From Glycomyces sp. L485 (GTDB lineage Bacteria; Actinomycetota; Actinomycetes; Mycobacteriales; Micromonosporaceae): 64,000 bases of DNA. This document shows, in pieces, positions 23,487-32,928 of this stretch (the stretch's first letter is position 1; each line of letters opens with the position of its first letter). Below the pieces are notes generated by a model. The model saw nothing but the letters and a program-made list of their open reading frames with translations. It ran no database searches and was not told the origin of the DNA. Location of the stretch: positions 1-64,000 of the forward strand of contig NZ_JAKZEW010000006.1 of the NCBI RefSeq assembly GCF_022548875.1, given 5' to 3'. A program made the translations under genes and the position numbers.

Positions 23487-25384
23487 GCGTCGAGACCGAG
23501 ACCAAGGCGAAACCGAAGCCGAACCCGGCCGCGCAGATCCACAAACTGTGCGTCAAGGCCGCGAAGGCCGGCACCGCGTCGCTGCGGTCAGTGGATGCCA
23601 AGGCCGCCGCCGAAGTCGACGACGTCGCCCGCTGGCAGCCCGACAGGCCCGTCGCAGTGGTCGTCGGCGAAACCAAACGCGGCAAGTCCTCACTGGTGAA
23701 CGCCATGCTCGGCACCCCGGGACTGTCCCCGGTGGACGCGGCGGTCGCGACCACCGCTTATCTCGAGTTCTCGCACGCCGAGGAGGCGTCGGTGCGGGCC
23801 TGGCAGCCCGGGGCCGCCGATCCGATGCTGCTGGGCGTCGGCGACCTGCGCAACTGGGCGACGCGCCTGGGCACCATGCCCGACGGGATGGTGCCGCCGC
23901 GGCGCATGCTCGTCGGCCATCCGGCGCCGCTGCTCAAACACCTGTCGATCGTGGACACGCCGGGCACCGGCGGGCTCGACCCCGACCACGCCCAGATCGC
24001 GCTCGAAGCGGTCAGCAGGGCAACCTGCCTCATCATGGTCACCGACGCGTCCTCGCCGATGGCCAAGACCGAACTGGACTTCCTGTCCGAGGCGTCCAAA
24101 CGGGTCAACTTCGTGGTGTTCGCGCTCACCAAGACCGACACCTACCCGGGCTGGCGGACCGTCCTCGAAGAGAACCGGGCGCTCATCGAGGCGCACGCGC
24201 CCAGGTTCCGGCACGCCCCGCATTTCCCGGTCTCGGCGATGCTCGCCGAGCACGCCCTGGCCTCGGCCGGGCCCACCCGCCAGGCCCTGGCGAAGGAATC
24301 GGGCGTCGGCAAGCTCCAGCGGTCCCTGGTGCGCATCGCGACCGCGGGGAAAGCACTGGTCGCGGCGAACGTCGTGCGGGCGGCGCGCACCGAGTTCGCG
24401 CGCCTGGCCGCCTCGGCGCAGGCCGACATGAAGGCCTACGACCCCGACCCGGCGTCGGCGGCACGGCTCAAGGAGGAGAAGAAGCAGGCGCTGACCGCGA
24501 AGCGTTCGGAGACGAAGAAGGCGAACCTGGCGCTGCGCGTGGAGACCCAGCGGGCGAAGATCGAGGTGCAGGGCCGCCTGAGGGCCCACTTGCAGCAGCT
24601 CGAAGAGGCTCTGCTGGACGAGTTGGAGAAGGCCAACAAGTCCTCGCTCGAGTCGCTCCCCCAGCGCGTCGACATCGGCCTCCAGTCCATCGCCGCCAGG
24701 TTGTCGCACGAGCTGCACCAGCGGTTCGTGCTCTTGGCCGAACGGGTCTTGCGCCAGGTGTTCAACGACGACGAGCTGCGGCAGGCGACCAACTCGATCT
24801 CGGCGGGCCTGCGGGCCGCCGCCTCGGGGCGCGCCCGCCGCGACGCCAACGCCGACAGCGCCCTCCTGGTCGCCTCCAGCGCCGGCATGGCGATGATGGC
24901 CGGGCGCGGCGTCATGGGCGCGGCCTCGGGCGGTGCGGCGCTGCTCGGCGTCTCGGGCGCGCTCGGCGCGGCCATCTCGGTCGCGGCCATGGCCTCGGGC
25001 ATCGGCATCGCGGTCGCCGCCGGCGGGTTCGTGCTCTACCGTCGCAAGATCCAAGGCGACCGCCAGGCCGCCAAGCAGTGGGTCCAGCGCGTCATCGCCG
25101 AGGCCCGCGCGAACCTGAACGAGGAGATCGGCTTCCGCTTCACCGAAGTCGAGTTCGTGTTCAACTCCACCCTCGACGACGCCCTGGAGCGCCGCGGCGC
25201 CGAGTACGACGCCCGCATCCAGGCCGCCGAATCGGCCGCGAAAGCCGACCAGGCCGCCCGCGCGAAGAAGAAGGACGCCCTCAAGCAGCGCCGGGACTCC
25301 ATGGTGCAGAAAGTGAAACAACTCGACGAGGTGCTGGCCAAGGCCCGCACGCTCGTGCCAGGCGAGGAGGAATCCGATGGATGA
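23483..25384 (+). CDS. Dynamin-like GTPase with membrane hairpin (second of pair)
   Basis: 633 residues. P-loop GETKRGKSS (62-70), G3 DTPG (158-161), and TKTD as G4 (about 211-214). Long helical arms rich in Lys/Glu follow. Residues about 460-520 are a hydrophobic, glycine/alanine-rich double segment (VMGAASGGAALLGVSGALG), the membrane paddle typical of bacterial dynamins. A basic coiled-coil C-terminus closes it. It starts at an ATGA overlap with the GrpE-like gene. Together with the first GTPase it should form a hetero-oligomer at the membrane. Confidence 0.85.
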   Translation: MSVETETKAKPKPNPAAQIHKLCVKAAKAGTASLRSVDAKAAAEVDDVARWQPDRPVAVVVGETKRGKSSLVNAMLGTPGLSPVDAAVATTAYLEFSHAEEASVRAWQPGAADPMLLGVGDLRNWATRLGTMPDGMVPPRRMLVGHPAPLLKHLSIVDTPGTGGLDPDHAQIALEAVSRATCLIMVTDASSPMAKTELDFLSEASKRVNFVVFALTKTDTYPGWRTVLEENRALIEAHAPRFRHAPHFPVSAMLAEHALASAGPTRQALAKESGVGKLQRSLVRIATAGKALVAANVVRAARTEFARLAASAQADMKAYDPDPASAARLKEEKKQALTAKRSETKKANLALRVETQRAKIEVQGRLRAHLQQLEEALLDELEKANKSSLESLPQRVDIGLQSIAARLSHELHQRFVLLAERVLRQVFNDDELRQATNSISAGLRAAASGRARRDANADSALLVASSAGMAMMAGRGVMGAASGGAALLGVSGALGAAISVAAMASGIGIAVAAGGFVLYRRKIQGDRQAAKQWVQRVIAEARANLNEEIGFRFTEVEFVFNSTLDDALERRGAEYDARIQAAESAAKADQAARAKKKDALKQRRDSMVQKVKQLDEVLAKARTLVPGEEESDG

Positions 25385-25862
25385 GTTCGACGAGTTCGAC
25401 GCCCCGGGCGAGGGCGACTTCGGCGACGCCGAGCTGGGAGACGAGGACCCCTCCGCCGCTCTCGACGAATTCGACGAATTCGACGACGGATCGGTTCCCG
25501 GCGAGGCCGAACTCGAAGCGTTCGACTTCGAGCCCGAGCCCGAGTTCGCCGATGGTCTGGACGACGCGTTCGACTTCGGCGAGGCGACCGACTCCGAGTC
25601 CGAGTCCGAGTCCGATGAGACGGCATACGCCTCGACCTATGAGGACATGCTCGTCGCCGACGCCGACAACCCCGCCGCGTTCCCGCCCGAGCTCGACCTC
25701 GACGTCCCCGAACCGGTCGACGGCTATCCGTGGGTCGACCTCGACGTCCTCGGCCGGGCCGAGGCCGAACCGTGGGTCAACACCGCCGAGTCCTCCGACT
25801 TCGCCGCCGCCGACGTCGACGACGTCGCCTCCGAGGCCCTGTCCCGGTTCTGGGAACGGTGA
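25377..25862 (+). CDS. Highly acidic low-complexity protein
   Basis: 161 residues, dominated by Asp and Glu, with repeats of DEFDEFD, EPEPEF and SESESES. There is no membrane segment or known domain. The ATG overlaps the end of the second dynamin gene by eight bases, so it belongs to the same operon. The strong negative charge contrasts with the basic C-terminus of the adjacent dynamin, so a charge-based partnership is possible. Function unknown. Confidence 0.7.
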   Translation: MDEFDEFDAPGEGDFGDAELGDEDPSAALDEFDEFDDGSVPGEAELEAFDFEPEPEFADGLDDAFDFGEATDSESESESDETAYASTYEDMLVADADNPAAFPPELDLDVPEPVDGYPWVDLDVLGRAEAEPWVNTAESSDFAAADVDDVASEALSRFWER

Positions 25863-25925
25863 ATGTAAGCGAACTGTAAGCGCGATCCATCGCCCGGTCC
25901 GACCGGCCGGGTGGAAGATGGAACG

Positions 25926-27440
25926 GTGACCGAACCATCCGCTCCCAACCAGGCGGGCACCCGCGCATGGGCCCTCGCCGGCATCATCGCGGCCCTCACC
26001 GCCCTGGCCGTAGGCCACCTGGTCGCCGCCCTGTTCGTACCGCGCGCATCACCGCTGTCGGCGATCAGCGACGTCGTCATCGCCGCCTCACCGCCCGATG
26101 CCACCGAATGGGCCATCGCGACGTTCGGCACCGCCGACAAACCGCTCCTGCAAGCCGGGATCGTCGCCGCCCTCCTCGCCTTCGGCGCCGCCGCCGGGCT
26201 GGTGTGGCGCCGCAGCCCGTGGCCGGGCCTGGCCCTCGTCGCCCTCCTGGCCGCCGCGGGCGCCGCCGCGGCCCTGACCCGTCCCGACCTCGGCGCCACC
26301 GCCGCGGTCCCGTCCCTGGCCGCCGGGGCCTGGGCCGCCGGCAGCCTCCACTGGTGGGCGACGCGCGGCACCGCCCGGACCGCGACCGACCGGCGCCGGT
26401 TCCTCATCGTCACCGCCGGCATCGGCGCCGCCGCCTTCGCCGCCTCACTGGCGGCGCGCCGGTTCGGGCCCGGTTCGGCCGAAGCCGACAGGGACGCCTT
26501 CACCGTCCCCGAACCCGACCTGCCAGCCGCCGACCCGGGCCCGGGCGCCGAACTCGACGTCGAAGGACTCGGCCCGTGGCGCACCCCCAACGCCGACTTC
26601 TACCGCATCGACACGGCCATCACACCCCCCAACGTCGAGGTCGACACCTGGCGGCTGCTCGTCAAAGGCCGGGTCGGCACCGAGCGCACCTACACCTTCG
26701 ACGACCTGCTCGGCCGCGAACTGATCGAACGCGACATCACCCTGTGCTGCGTGTCCAACCCGATCGGCGGCGACCTGGTCGACAACGCCCGCTGGACCGG
26801 CGTGTCCCTCGCCGACCTGCTCGCCGAAGCCGACCCCGACCCGCACGCCGACCAGCTCGTGTCCCGCTCCTCCGACGGCTGGACCGCGGGCACCCCCACC
26901 GCGGCGGTCTTCGACGGCCGCGACGCCCTCATCGCCGTCGGCATGAACGGACAGCCCCTGCCCGTCGAGCACGGCTGGCCCGCCCGACTGGTCATCCCCG
27001 GCCTGTACGGGTACGTCTCGGCCACCAAGTGGCTCACCGAACTCGAACTGACCACCTTCGACTCGTACGACCCCTACTGGATCCAACGCGGCTGGGGCCT
27101 GCCCGCCCCCGTCCACACCGCCTCCCGCATCGACACGCCGCACTCGGGCGCTGCCGCGGGCACCGTCACCGTCGCCGGCGTCGCCTGGGCCCAGCACCGC
27201 GGCATCAGCGCCGTCGAACTGCGCGTCGACGACGGTGAATGGACACCGTGCGACCTCGCCGACGCCGCCACCGACGACACCTGGCGCCAATGGAGGACCG
27301 ACGTCGAACTCGGCAGCGGCGAACACGACCTCGCCGTCCGCGCCACCGACGGCGACGGCACCGTGCAAACCGAGGAGCGCGCACCGGTCAAACCCTCCGG
27401 AGCGACCGGCCTCCACAATGTCACGATCACCGTGACGTGA
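25926..27440 (+). CDS. Membrane-bound molybdopterin oxidoreductase (sulfite oxidase fold)
   Basis: About 504 residues. Four membrane segments fill residues 15-145. A Tat-like motif, DRRRFLIVTAGIGAAAFAA (155-173), leads into the soluble part. That part has the oxidoreductase molybdopterin-binding domain with LCCVSNPIGGD (candidate Mo-ligand C275) and NARWTGVSLADLL. A C-terminal dimerisation domain of Ig-like fold (about 395-500) follows. The catalytic part lies outside the membrane. The physiological substrate is not known. The start could be the GTG at 25926 or the GTG at 25911. Confidence 0.85.
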   Translation: MTEPSAPNQAGTRAWALAGIIAALTALAVGHLVAALFVPRASPLSAISDVVIAASPPDATEWAIATFGTADKPLLQAGIVAALLAFGAAAGLVWRRSPWPGLALVALLAAAGAAAALTRPDLGATAAVPSLAAGAWAAGSLHWWATRGTARTATDRRRFLIVTAGIGAAAFAASLAARRFGPGSAEADRDAFTVPEPDLPAADPGPGAELDVEGLGPWRTPNADFYRIDTAITPPNVEVDTWRLLVKGRVGTERTYTFDDLLGRELIERDITLCCVSNPIGGDLVDNARWTGVSLADLLAEADPDPHADQLVSRSSDGWTAGTPTAAVFDGRDALIAVGMNGQPLPVEHGWPARLVIPGLYGYVSATKWLTELELTTFDSYDPYWIQRGWGLPAPVHTASRIDTPHSGAAAGTVTVAGVAWAQHRGISAVELRVDDGEWTPCDLADAATDDTWRQWRTDVELGSGEHDLAVRATDGDGTVQTEERAPVKPSGATGLHNVTITVT

Positions 27441-27568
27441 ATTTCTCGGACCGTGCGGCACCAACAGCGGCCAACCGGCGGTAGATTGGCTCCATTACCG
27501 TCGATTCGGCGCGACCATCCCCTCGAACGCGCCGACCCATCCCCGTACGACCGACCGGGAGCCGTGTG

Positions 27569-28828
27569 GTGAACGAACCAGACCACTACCGCATCCTCAG
27601 GGTGAGCCCGGAGGCCTCCAAAGGCGAGCTCCAAGCCGCCTACCGGCGGCGCCTGCGCGAGACCCACCCCGACCACGGCGGCGACGAGCACGCCTTCCAC
27701 GAAGTGCAGACCGCCTGGGAGACCCTCTCCCAGCCCGCGCTGCGCCGCGAATACGACCTGCTGAAATTCGGGCGCCGCGCCGCCCGCAAATACGGACGCG
27801 CCGCGGCCCGCCCCTCCCACCGCAAAGTCCGCAGCTGGAACGTCCAACCCGCCTCCCCGGCGGCGAACCTGGACACGACCGGCGCGCTCGTCACCGTCCC
27901 ATGGCACGCCCGCCTGCAACGCCGACGAGTCGCCTCCAAACCTGCACTGTGGATCGAACTGGCCGCTTTCGCGGCACTGCTCACAATCTGGGCCGCCACC
28001 GGCATCGCGTTCTGCGCCACCGCCATGGCCACCGCCGCACCACTGCCGATCCGGGCCCTGTCCATCCCCCTCGCCCTCGCCGGAGCGATCCTCGTCCTCT
28101 CCCAGGCCGCCCGCACCAGACGCAAACCCGAACACCGGCCCCCGCCGGTGCCCAAAGCCCGCATCGCCACCGCAGTCGCCTTCGGCGCCGCCGCCGTCTG
28201 GTCGGCCGGCCCCACCTCGACACTCGGCTGGTGGCTCGCCGCGTTCGCACTGACCGGCGCCGCACTGAACTGGCCGATCCGCCGCGTCCGCTGGGCCTCG
28301 GCGCTGCGCCGCTCGGTCGGCGCCGCCCTGCGCGAGTTCAACGCCTTCGGCCCGGCCGGCACCCGCCCCAAAGCCGACCGCCCCACCGGCAAACTCCTGC
28401 GCGAAGTCCTCACCAACCTGCCCGCCTCCCGCCTGTTCGTCGCCCTCCCGGCCACCGAATCGGTCCGCATCCCCCACACCATCGTCTGCGGCGACCGACT
28501 CGCGCTGCTGTGCGCACCGGTCGGACGCGACACCGGCGACGCCGACGCCGACAACCTCGCCGCCGCCGTAGAAACCATCGCCGCCGCACTCCCCGAAGCA
28601 CACGTCCACGGCTGGGTCCTGTGGCCCACCCTCCCCGAAGAAGGCCCCACCACACTCGACGCCGGCATCGACAACGTCGCCGTCTCCATCGCCGCCGCCG
28701 ACATCGGCCTGTGGCTCGCCGCCGGAGGCACCTACTACGACCTCCCCGTCCTCCAAAAACTCCGGATGCGCCTGGCCGCCGTCCCCGCCCAAAGGGACAC
28801 CGCCCGCACACCTGCCGTGCGCGCGTGA
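27569..28828 (+). CDS. Membrane J-domain protein
   Basis: About 419 residues. A complete J domain is at the N-terminus (residues 3-65) with the HPD tripeptide (33-35) that stimulates Hsp70 ATPase. There is no Gly/Phe region or zinc finger. Four hydrophobic segments follow (about 128-240), then a soluble C-terminal domain (about 260-410) that I do not recognise. It would recruit DnaK to the membrane. GGGAG lies upstream of the GTG at 27569. It lies close to the dynamin/GrpE cluster, separated by the molybdoprotein gene. Confidence 0.8.
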   Translation: MNEPDHYRILRVSPEASKGELQAAYRRRLRETHPDHGGDEHAFHEVQTAWETLSQPALRREYDLLKFGRRAARKYGRAAARPSHRKVRSWNVQPASPAANLDTTGALVTVPWHARLQRRRVASKPALWIELAAFAALLTIWAATGIAFCATAMATAAPLPIRALSIPLALAGAILVLSQAARTRRKPEHRPPPVPKARIATAVAFGAAAVWSAGPTSTLGWWLAAFALTGAALNWPIRRVRWASALRRSVGAALREFNAFGPAGTRPKADRPTGKLLREVLTNLPASRLFVALPATESVRIPHTIVCGDRLALLCAPVGRDTGDADADNLAAAVETIAAALPEAHVHGWVLWPTLPEEGPTTLDAGIDNVAVSIAAADIGLWLAAGGTYYDLPVLQKLRMRLAAVPAQRDTARTPAVRA

Positions 28829-28877
28829 GAAAACGCACCCCGCCACACCCGGCCCGAACTGAGTACAGTGCAAGGCG

Positions 28878-30239
28878 ATGAACCCGACCCTCCGCGCCGA
28901 CACCGTCGTCGCCGACCGTCTGCGCCTGGCCGCCTCCCGCGAACCGCTCCCCGGCACCCCTGAAGGGCACACGGCAGCCGAACTTGCCGCCTCCCTCGCC
29001 GCCGGATCACCCCACGCGGCCCGCTTCCGCACCGAAATCGCCGCCGCCGTCACCGGAACCGCACTCGCCCTCGCCGCCGCCCGACCCCACCCGCCCGACC
29101 TGTGGACCCACGCCGCCGCCGACCACCGCGACCCGACCGTCTGGTTCGAACAGGCCGCCGTCCTCGGACACCCCACCCACCCCCTGGCCCGAACCCGAGA
29201 CCGCCTGACCGCCGCCCAGACCCTCGCCTACGCCCCCGAACACCGGCCCCGCATCGACCTCCCCCTCTACCCCATCGCCCCGCTGACCACCCGACGCGAC
29301 TGGCCCGCACGCACCGGCACCGGCCCGCTCCTGCCGGTCCACCCCTGGCAAGCCGACCGGAACGGCCTCGGCCAGGCCGCCCAGACCTGGACCGACGCCG
29401 CACCGCTGATGAGCCTGCGCACCGTCTCGGTCGGCGACCTCCACATCAAATGCGCCGTCGACCTCCAACTGACCTCGGCCGTCCGCCACGTCTCGGCCGC
29501 CGCCGCCCACAACGGCCCGATCCTCTCGCGGCGACTCACCGACCCGGCCAGGCGCTGCGGCATCACCGTGCTGGGAGAAACCTCGGCCATCACCCGCGAC
29601 GCGGCAGACCGACCGCAACCGCACCTGGCCGCGATCATCCGACCCGCCCCCCACACCCTCGGCCTCGACCGCTGCGTCCCCCTCGCCGCGCTGGCCGAAC
29701 CGTGCCCGGCCACCGGCCGGCCCATCGCCGCCGCCCTGGCCGGGCCCGACCTCGACGCCTGGTGGACCGACCTGGTCGGTGTCGCGCTCGCGCCGCTGCG
29801 GCTGTTCGCCGCCACCGGCGTCGCCTTGGAAGCCCACGGCCAGAACACCCTCATCGCCTTCGACGGCGACCGCCCCGCCCGCTGCGTCTACCGCGACCTC
29901 GGCGGCGTCCGCGTCCCCGCCGCCGACTGGCCCCACCTCGAAGGCGACCTGGCGTGCGACGAGGAGGACGAACGGATCCGCAAACTCCTCGCCGCACTGT
30001 TCCCCACCACCCTCACCGCCCTGGTAGACGCGCTCGCGGCATGGACCGGCACCGACCCCGGCCGCTGGTGGAAGACCGTCGCCGACGCCGCACCCGAAGC
30101 CGCCGCAGGCTCGAAAGCCCTCACCGCGGCCCTGTCCGGCCCCACCTGGCCGATCAAGGCCACCACCGCGATGCGCCTGGCCGATGACCCGATCGCCGAC
30201 CTGTGGGTGAGCGTCGACAACCGCCTGGCGACCGCGTGA
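28878..30239 (+). CDS. NIS siderophore synthetase (IucA/IucC family), first
   Basis: 453 residues, short for the family (usually 570-620), mainly by a shorter N-terminus. Motifs seen: GHPTHPLARTR (ATP/acyl-adenylate loop), PVHPWQ, KCAVDLQLTSAVR, EAHGQNTLIAF and YRDLGGVRV. These enzymes activate a carboxylate (citrate or alpha-ketoglutarate type) with ATP and join it to an amine or alcohol. A -10-like TACAGT at 28864-28869 suggests a nearly leaderless start. It is the first gene of a three-gene siderophore operon; its stop overlaps the next start (GTGA). Confidence 0.85.
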   Translation: MNPTLRADTVVADRLRLAASREPLPGTPEGHTAAELAASLAAGSPHAARFRTEIAAAVTGTALALAAARPHPPDLWTHAAADHRDPTVWFEQAAVLGHPTHPLARTRDRLTAAQTLAYAPEHRPRIDLPLYPIAPLTTRRDWPARTGTGPLLPVHPWQADRNGLGQAAQTWTDAAPLMSLRTVSVGDLHIKCAVDLQLTSAVRHVSAAAAHNGPILSRRLTDPARRCGITVLGETSAITRDAADRPQPHLAAIIRPAPHTLGLDRCVPLAALAEPCPATGRPIAAALAGPDLDAWWTDLVGVALAPLRLFAATGVALEAHGQNTLIAFDGDRPARCVYRDLGGVRVPAADWPHLEGDLACDEEDERIRKLLAALFPTTLTALVDALAAWTGTDPGRWWKTVADAAPEAAAGSKALTAALSGPTWPIKATTAMRLADDPIADLWVSVDNRLATA

Positions 30240-31768
30240 ACCTCACCGAGAAGACCCTCGCCGCCGCCTGGCGCGAGAACCTCGCGAACCTCCGCGACGA
30301 TCCCGGCCGCATCGACTTCACCGGCACCGAAGGCGCGTTCAACCAGCTCGCCGTCACCACCGCCCCCGCAGTACCCCCGACCGTCCTGCTCGAGACGATC
30401 CTCGGCGGACCCGTGCCCGCCCACCTGGCCGCCGAACTCGCCAGCGCCGAAACCGGACACGAGATCGCCGCCGCCCGCGCGACCGCGCGCCGCTCGCACC
30501 TGGCGGGCCTGGCCGCACGAGCCGGAGCCCCCAGCCTCGCCCACCTCCTGGCCCGGTGCGGGCGCGGCGCCGACCAGGCCGCGCGACTGCTGGAGACCCT
30601 CGCGACCGACGGCCACCAGCTCCACCCGTGCGCACGCACCCGCCTGGGCTGGAACGCGGACGACATCGCCCGCTACGACCTGGAGACGCCCCGCCCGATC
30701 CGGGTGCGGCTCCTGGCCGACCCGGCCGGGCTCCTCGCCCGCTCCGGCGCCGACTTCCGCGACCACCCGATGCTCGCCGGCCTCGACCTGCCCGACCCGG
30801 TCGTCCCCGTCCACCCATGGCAGCTGGAGCACCGGATCCGCCCGGCCCACCGCGACCTGTTCGACACCGGCCGCCTGGTCGAACTCGACCAGACGATCCC
30901 GGCCTGGCCGACCGCCGCGATCCGCACCGTCTGCGGCCGCGACCGGCCCGGACACCTCAAGCTCGCGCTCGGCATCCACATCACCTCCACCCGCCGAGAC
31001 ATCTCGCCGGCGACCGCGCGGCTCGCGCCAGTCCTCACCGAGAAGATCACCGCCCTCGTCGCCGACGACCCGGCGCATGCGATCGCGGCCGACCAGTCCG
31101 GGGCGTGGCTGCCCGGCACCCGGGACCTGACGGCGATCGCCCGCGCCGGCCTGACCGACGCAGCACCGCCCGGCACCGTCGTCGTCCCCGCCTCGGCACT
31201 GTGCGCCCCCTCCCCGGTGACCGGCCGCTCCCTCGCGGCCGAATACGCGGACTGGGCCGCAGGAGCCGAGACCTGGATCCGCGACTACGCGGCCCTGGTC
31301 GTCCCACCGGTGCTCCGATTGGCCTCACGCCACGGCATCGGCCTCGAAGCGCACCTGCAGAACACCCTCATCGCCTTCGACGGGCCCTGGCCGGTCCGGC
31401 TCATCACCCGCGACCTCGGCGGGGTGCGCCTGTACCGCCCGGCCCTGCCGTTCACCCTCGAGGTGCCCGAGACCAGTCCGGTCGCCGCTCCGAGTCGGGG
31501 CGCCGTCCGCGACAAGGTCGCCTATACGCTGTTTCAGAACCAGTTGGCGGCACTCGCCGACGTCCTGGCCCGCGACTGCGGCCTCGACCGGTCCGCGTTC
31601 TGGGCCGATCTGGCCGACCTGGTCGCCGACCTCGACCTGCGAGCGGCCGACCGCGACGCCTACCTGGGCGACCGGATGGCGACCAAAGCGCTGCTGACGA
31701 TGCGGCTCAACCCGGGAAGCGAGGTCGAAACATGGGTGGACAATCCGCTCGGCGCGGGCCGGCGATGA
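30236..31768 (+). CDS. NIS siderophore synthetase (IucA/IucC family), second
   Basis: 510 residues. Motifs: TDGHQLHPCARTRLG, VPVHPWQLEHR, KLALGIHITSTRR, EAHLQNTLIAF and TRDLGGVRLYR. The C-terminal FhuF-like part (about 415-505) includes KVAYTLFQNQLAALADVLA. The GTG at 30236 overlaps the stop of the first synthetase. Two synthetases of different specificity allow two successive condensations on a citrate-like core. Product unknown. Confidence 0.88.
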   Translation: MNLTEKTLAAAWRENLANLRDDPGRIDFTGTEGAFNQLAVTTAPAVPPTVLLETILGGPVPAHLAAELASAETGHEIAAARATARRSHLAGLAARAGAPSLAHLLARCGRGADQAARLLETLATDGHQLHPCARTRLGWNADDIARYDLETPRPIRVRLLADPAGLLARSGADFRDHPMLAGLDLPDPVVPVHPWQLEHRIRPAHRDLFDTGRLVELDQTIPAWPTAAIRTVCGRDRPGHLKLALGIHITSTRRDISPATARLAPVLTEKITALVADDPAHAIAADQSGAWLPGTRDLTAIARAGLTDAAPPGTVVVPASALCAPSPVTGRSLAAEYADWAAGAETWIRDYAALVVPPVLRLASRHGIGLEAHLQNTLIAFDGPWPVRLITRDLGGVRLYRPALPFTLEVPETSPVAAPSRGAVRDKVAYTLFQNQLAALADVLARDCGLDRSAFWADLADLVADLDLRAADRDAYLGDRMATKALLTMRLNPGSEVETWVDNPLGAGRR

Positions 31769-32907
31769 CGGCGGTGACCGACTTCGCCGCCAGTCTCCCG
31801 ACACCGGCGTGCGCCTGGATCTACTCCCCGGCACGCCTGGCCGACCGGCTCGAGCATCTGCGCGAAGCGCTCGCCGGACACACGATCCTGTACGCGATGA
31901 AAGCCTGCGCGAACCCGGCCGTCCTGGCCGCCGCCGTCGAAGCCGCCGACGGCATCGAATGCGCTTCGGCGAACGAGCTGGCCACCGCCGCCGAAGCCGG
32001 AGCCTCCCGCCTGGCCCTGTCCGGCCCCGCCAAGACCACCAGGGAATTCGAACGGGCCGCGAACACCGAGGCGCCGATGTGCGTCCACATCGAATCAGTG
32101 CGCGAACTCGACGGCCTCGCCGAGGCCGGATACACCGGGCCGGTCGCCCTGCGAGTCAACCGCGGACCGGCCCTGCCCGGCACCCACCGCATGACCGGCG
32201 AGGCCACCGCCTTCGGCCTCGACCCCCGCGACGTCCCCGCCGCCGCCGCGCACGCGGCCGACCTCGGCCTGGACGTCACCGGCTTCCACATGCACGCCGT
32301 CTCCAACTGCCTCGACGCCGACGCCTACGCCGGCCACGTCCACGCCTGCCTCGCCTGGTCCCACCAGGCCGCACGCCAGCTCGGCATCGACCTGCGCTAC
32401 GTCAACGTCGGCGGCGGCCTCGGCGCCGACCCCAGAGGCGAGGTCATCGACCTGGGCGCCCTCGCACGCGCGCTCGAGGGCCTCGACACCGGCGGCGCCG
32501 AACTCGTCTTCGAACCCGGCCGCTACCTCGCGGCCGCCGCCGGCTGGTATCTCACCGAGATCGTCGATCTCAAGACCGTCGCAGGACAGGCTTTCGCGCT
32601 CGTGCGCGGCGGCACCCACCACCTCCGACTCCCCGCCGCCTGGGGCTACTCCCACCCGTTCACCGTCGTCGCAGTCGACCGTTGGGCCCACCGTTGGCCC
32701 CGCCCCCGCTTCGACGAGGTCGACTTGCGCGTCTGCGGTGAACTGTGCACCCCCAGGGACGTGCTCAACGCCGGCCAGAGGGTCGCCTCGGTCGCCGTCG
32801 GCGACCGGCTCGTGTTCGCCGACGCCGGCGCCTACGGCTGGGAGATCTCCCACGACCGCTTCCTCGACCACCCGAGGCCGCTCCAGGTCGTCATCGACGG
32901 CTCCTGA
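31765..32907 (+). CDS. PLP-dependent decarboxylase (SbnH/LysA-like) of siderophore operon
   Basis: 380 residues of the alanine-racemase/ornithine-DAP decarboxylase fold (type III PLP). The Schiff-base lysine is K46 in YAMKACANP. The phosphate loop is NVGGGLGAD, and CGELCTPRD and VFADAGAYGWE carry the active-site cysteine and closing tyrosine. Homologues in NIS clusters (SbnH of staphyloferrin B, PvsE of vibrioferrin) decarboxylate an amino acid either free or attached to citrate. The ATG overlaps the previous stop (ATGA), so all three enzymes are made from one message. Confidence 0.87.
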   Translation: MTAVTDFAASLPTPACAWIYSPARLADRLEHLREALAGHTILYAMKACANPAVLAAAVEAADGIECASANELATAAEAGASRLALSGPAKTTREFERAANTEAPMCVHIESVRELDGLAEAGYTGPVALRVNRGPALPGTHRMTGEATAFGLDPRDVPAAAAHAADLGLDVTGFHMHAVSNCLDADAYAGHVHACLAWSHQAARQLGIDLRYVNVGGGLGADPRGEVIDLGALARALEGLDTGGAELVFEPGRYLAAAAGWYLTEIVDLKTVAGQAFALVRGGTHHLRLPAAWGYSHPFTVVAVDRWAHRWPRPRFDEVDLRVCGELCTPRDVLNAGQRVASVAVGDRLVFADAGAYGWEISHDRFLDHPRPLQVVIDGS

Positions 32908-32928
32908 CACGCACCCCCCTGGGGCGTG
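32908..32928 (+). terminator. Weak hairpin after the siderophore operon
   Basis: Directly after the stop, CACGC-A-CCCC pairs with GGGGCGTG around a short loop, with one bulged A. Adenines rather than a U-run follow. It could end the siderophore message. Confidence 0.4.

Noticed and set aside
25377-25862. Acidic protein considered as a shadow frame
   Set aside because: It was kept as a gene: it starts at an overlap with the dynamin gene, is the only open frame of sense in the gap, and the Asp/Glu content cannot be explained by an opposite-strand gene.
28829-28877. Iron box (IdeR/DtxR) upstream of the siderophore operon
   Set aside because: No TTAGGTTAGGCTAACCTAA-like sequence is visible in the gap.
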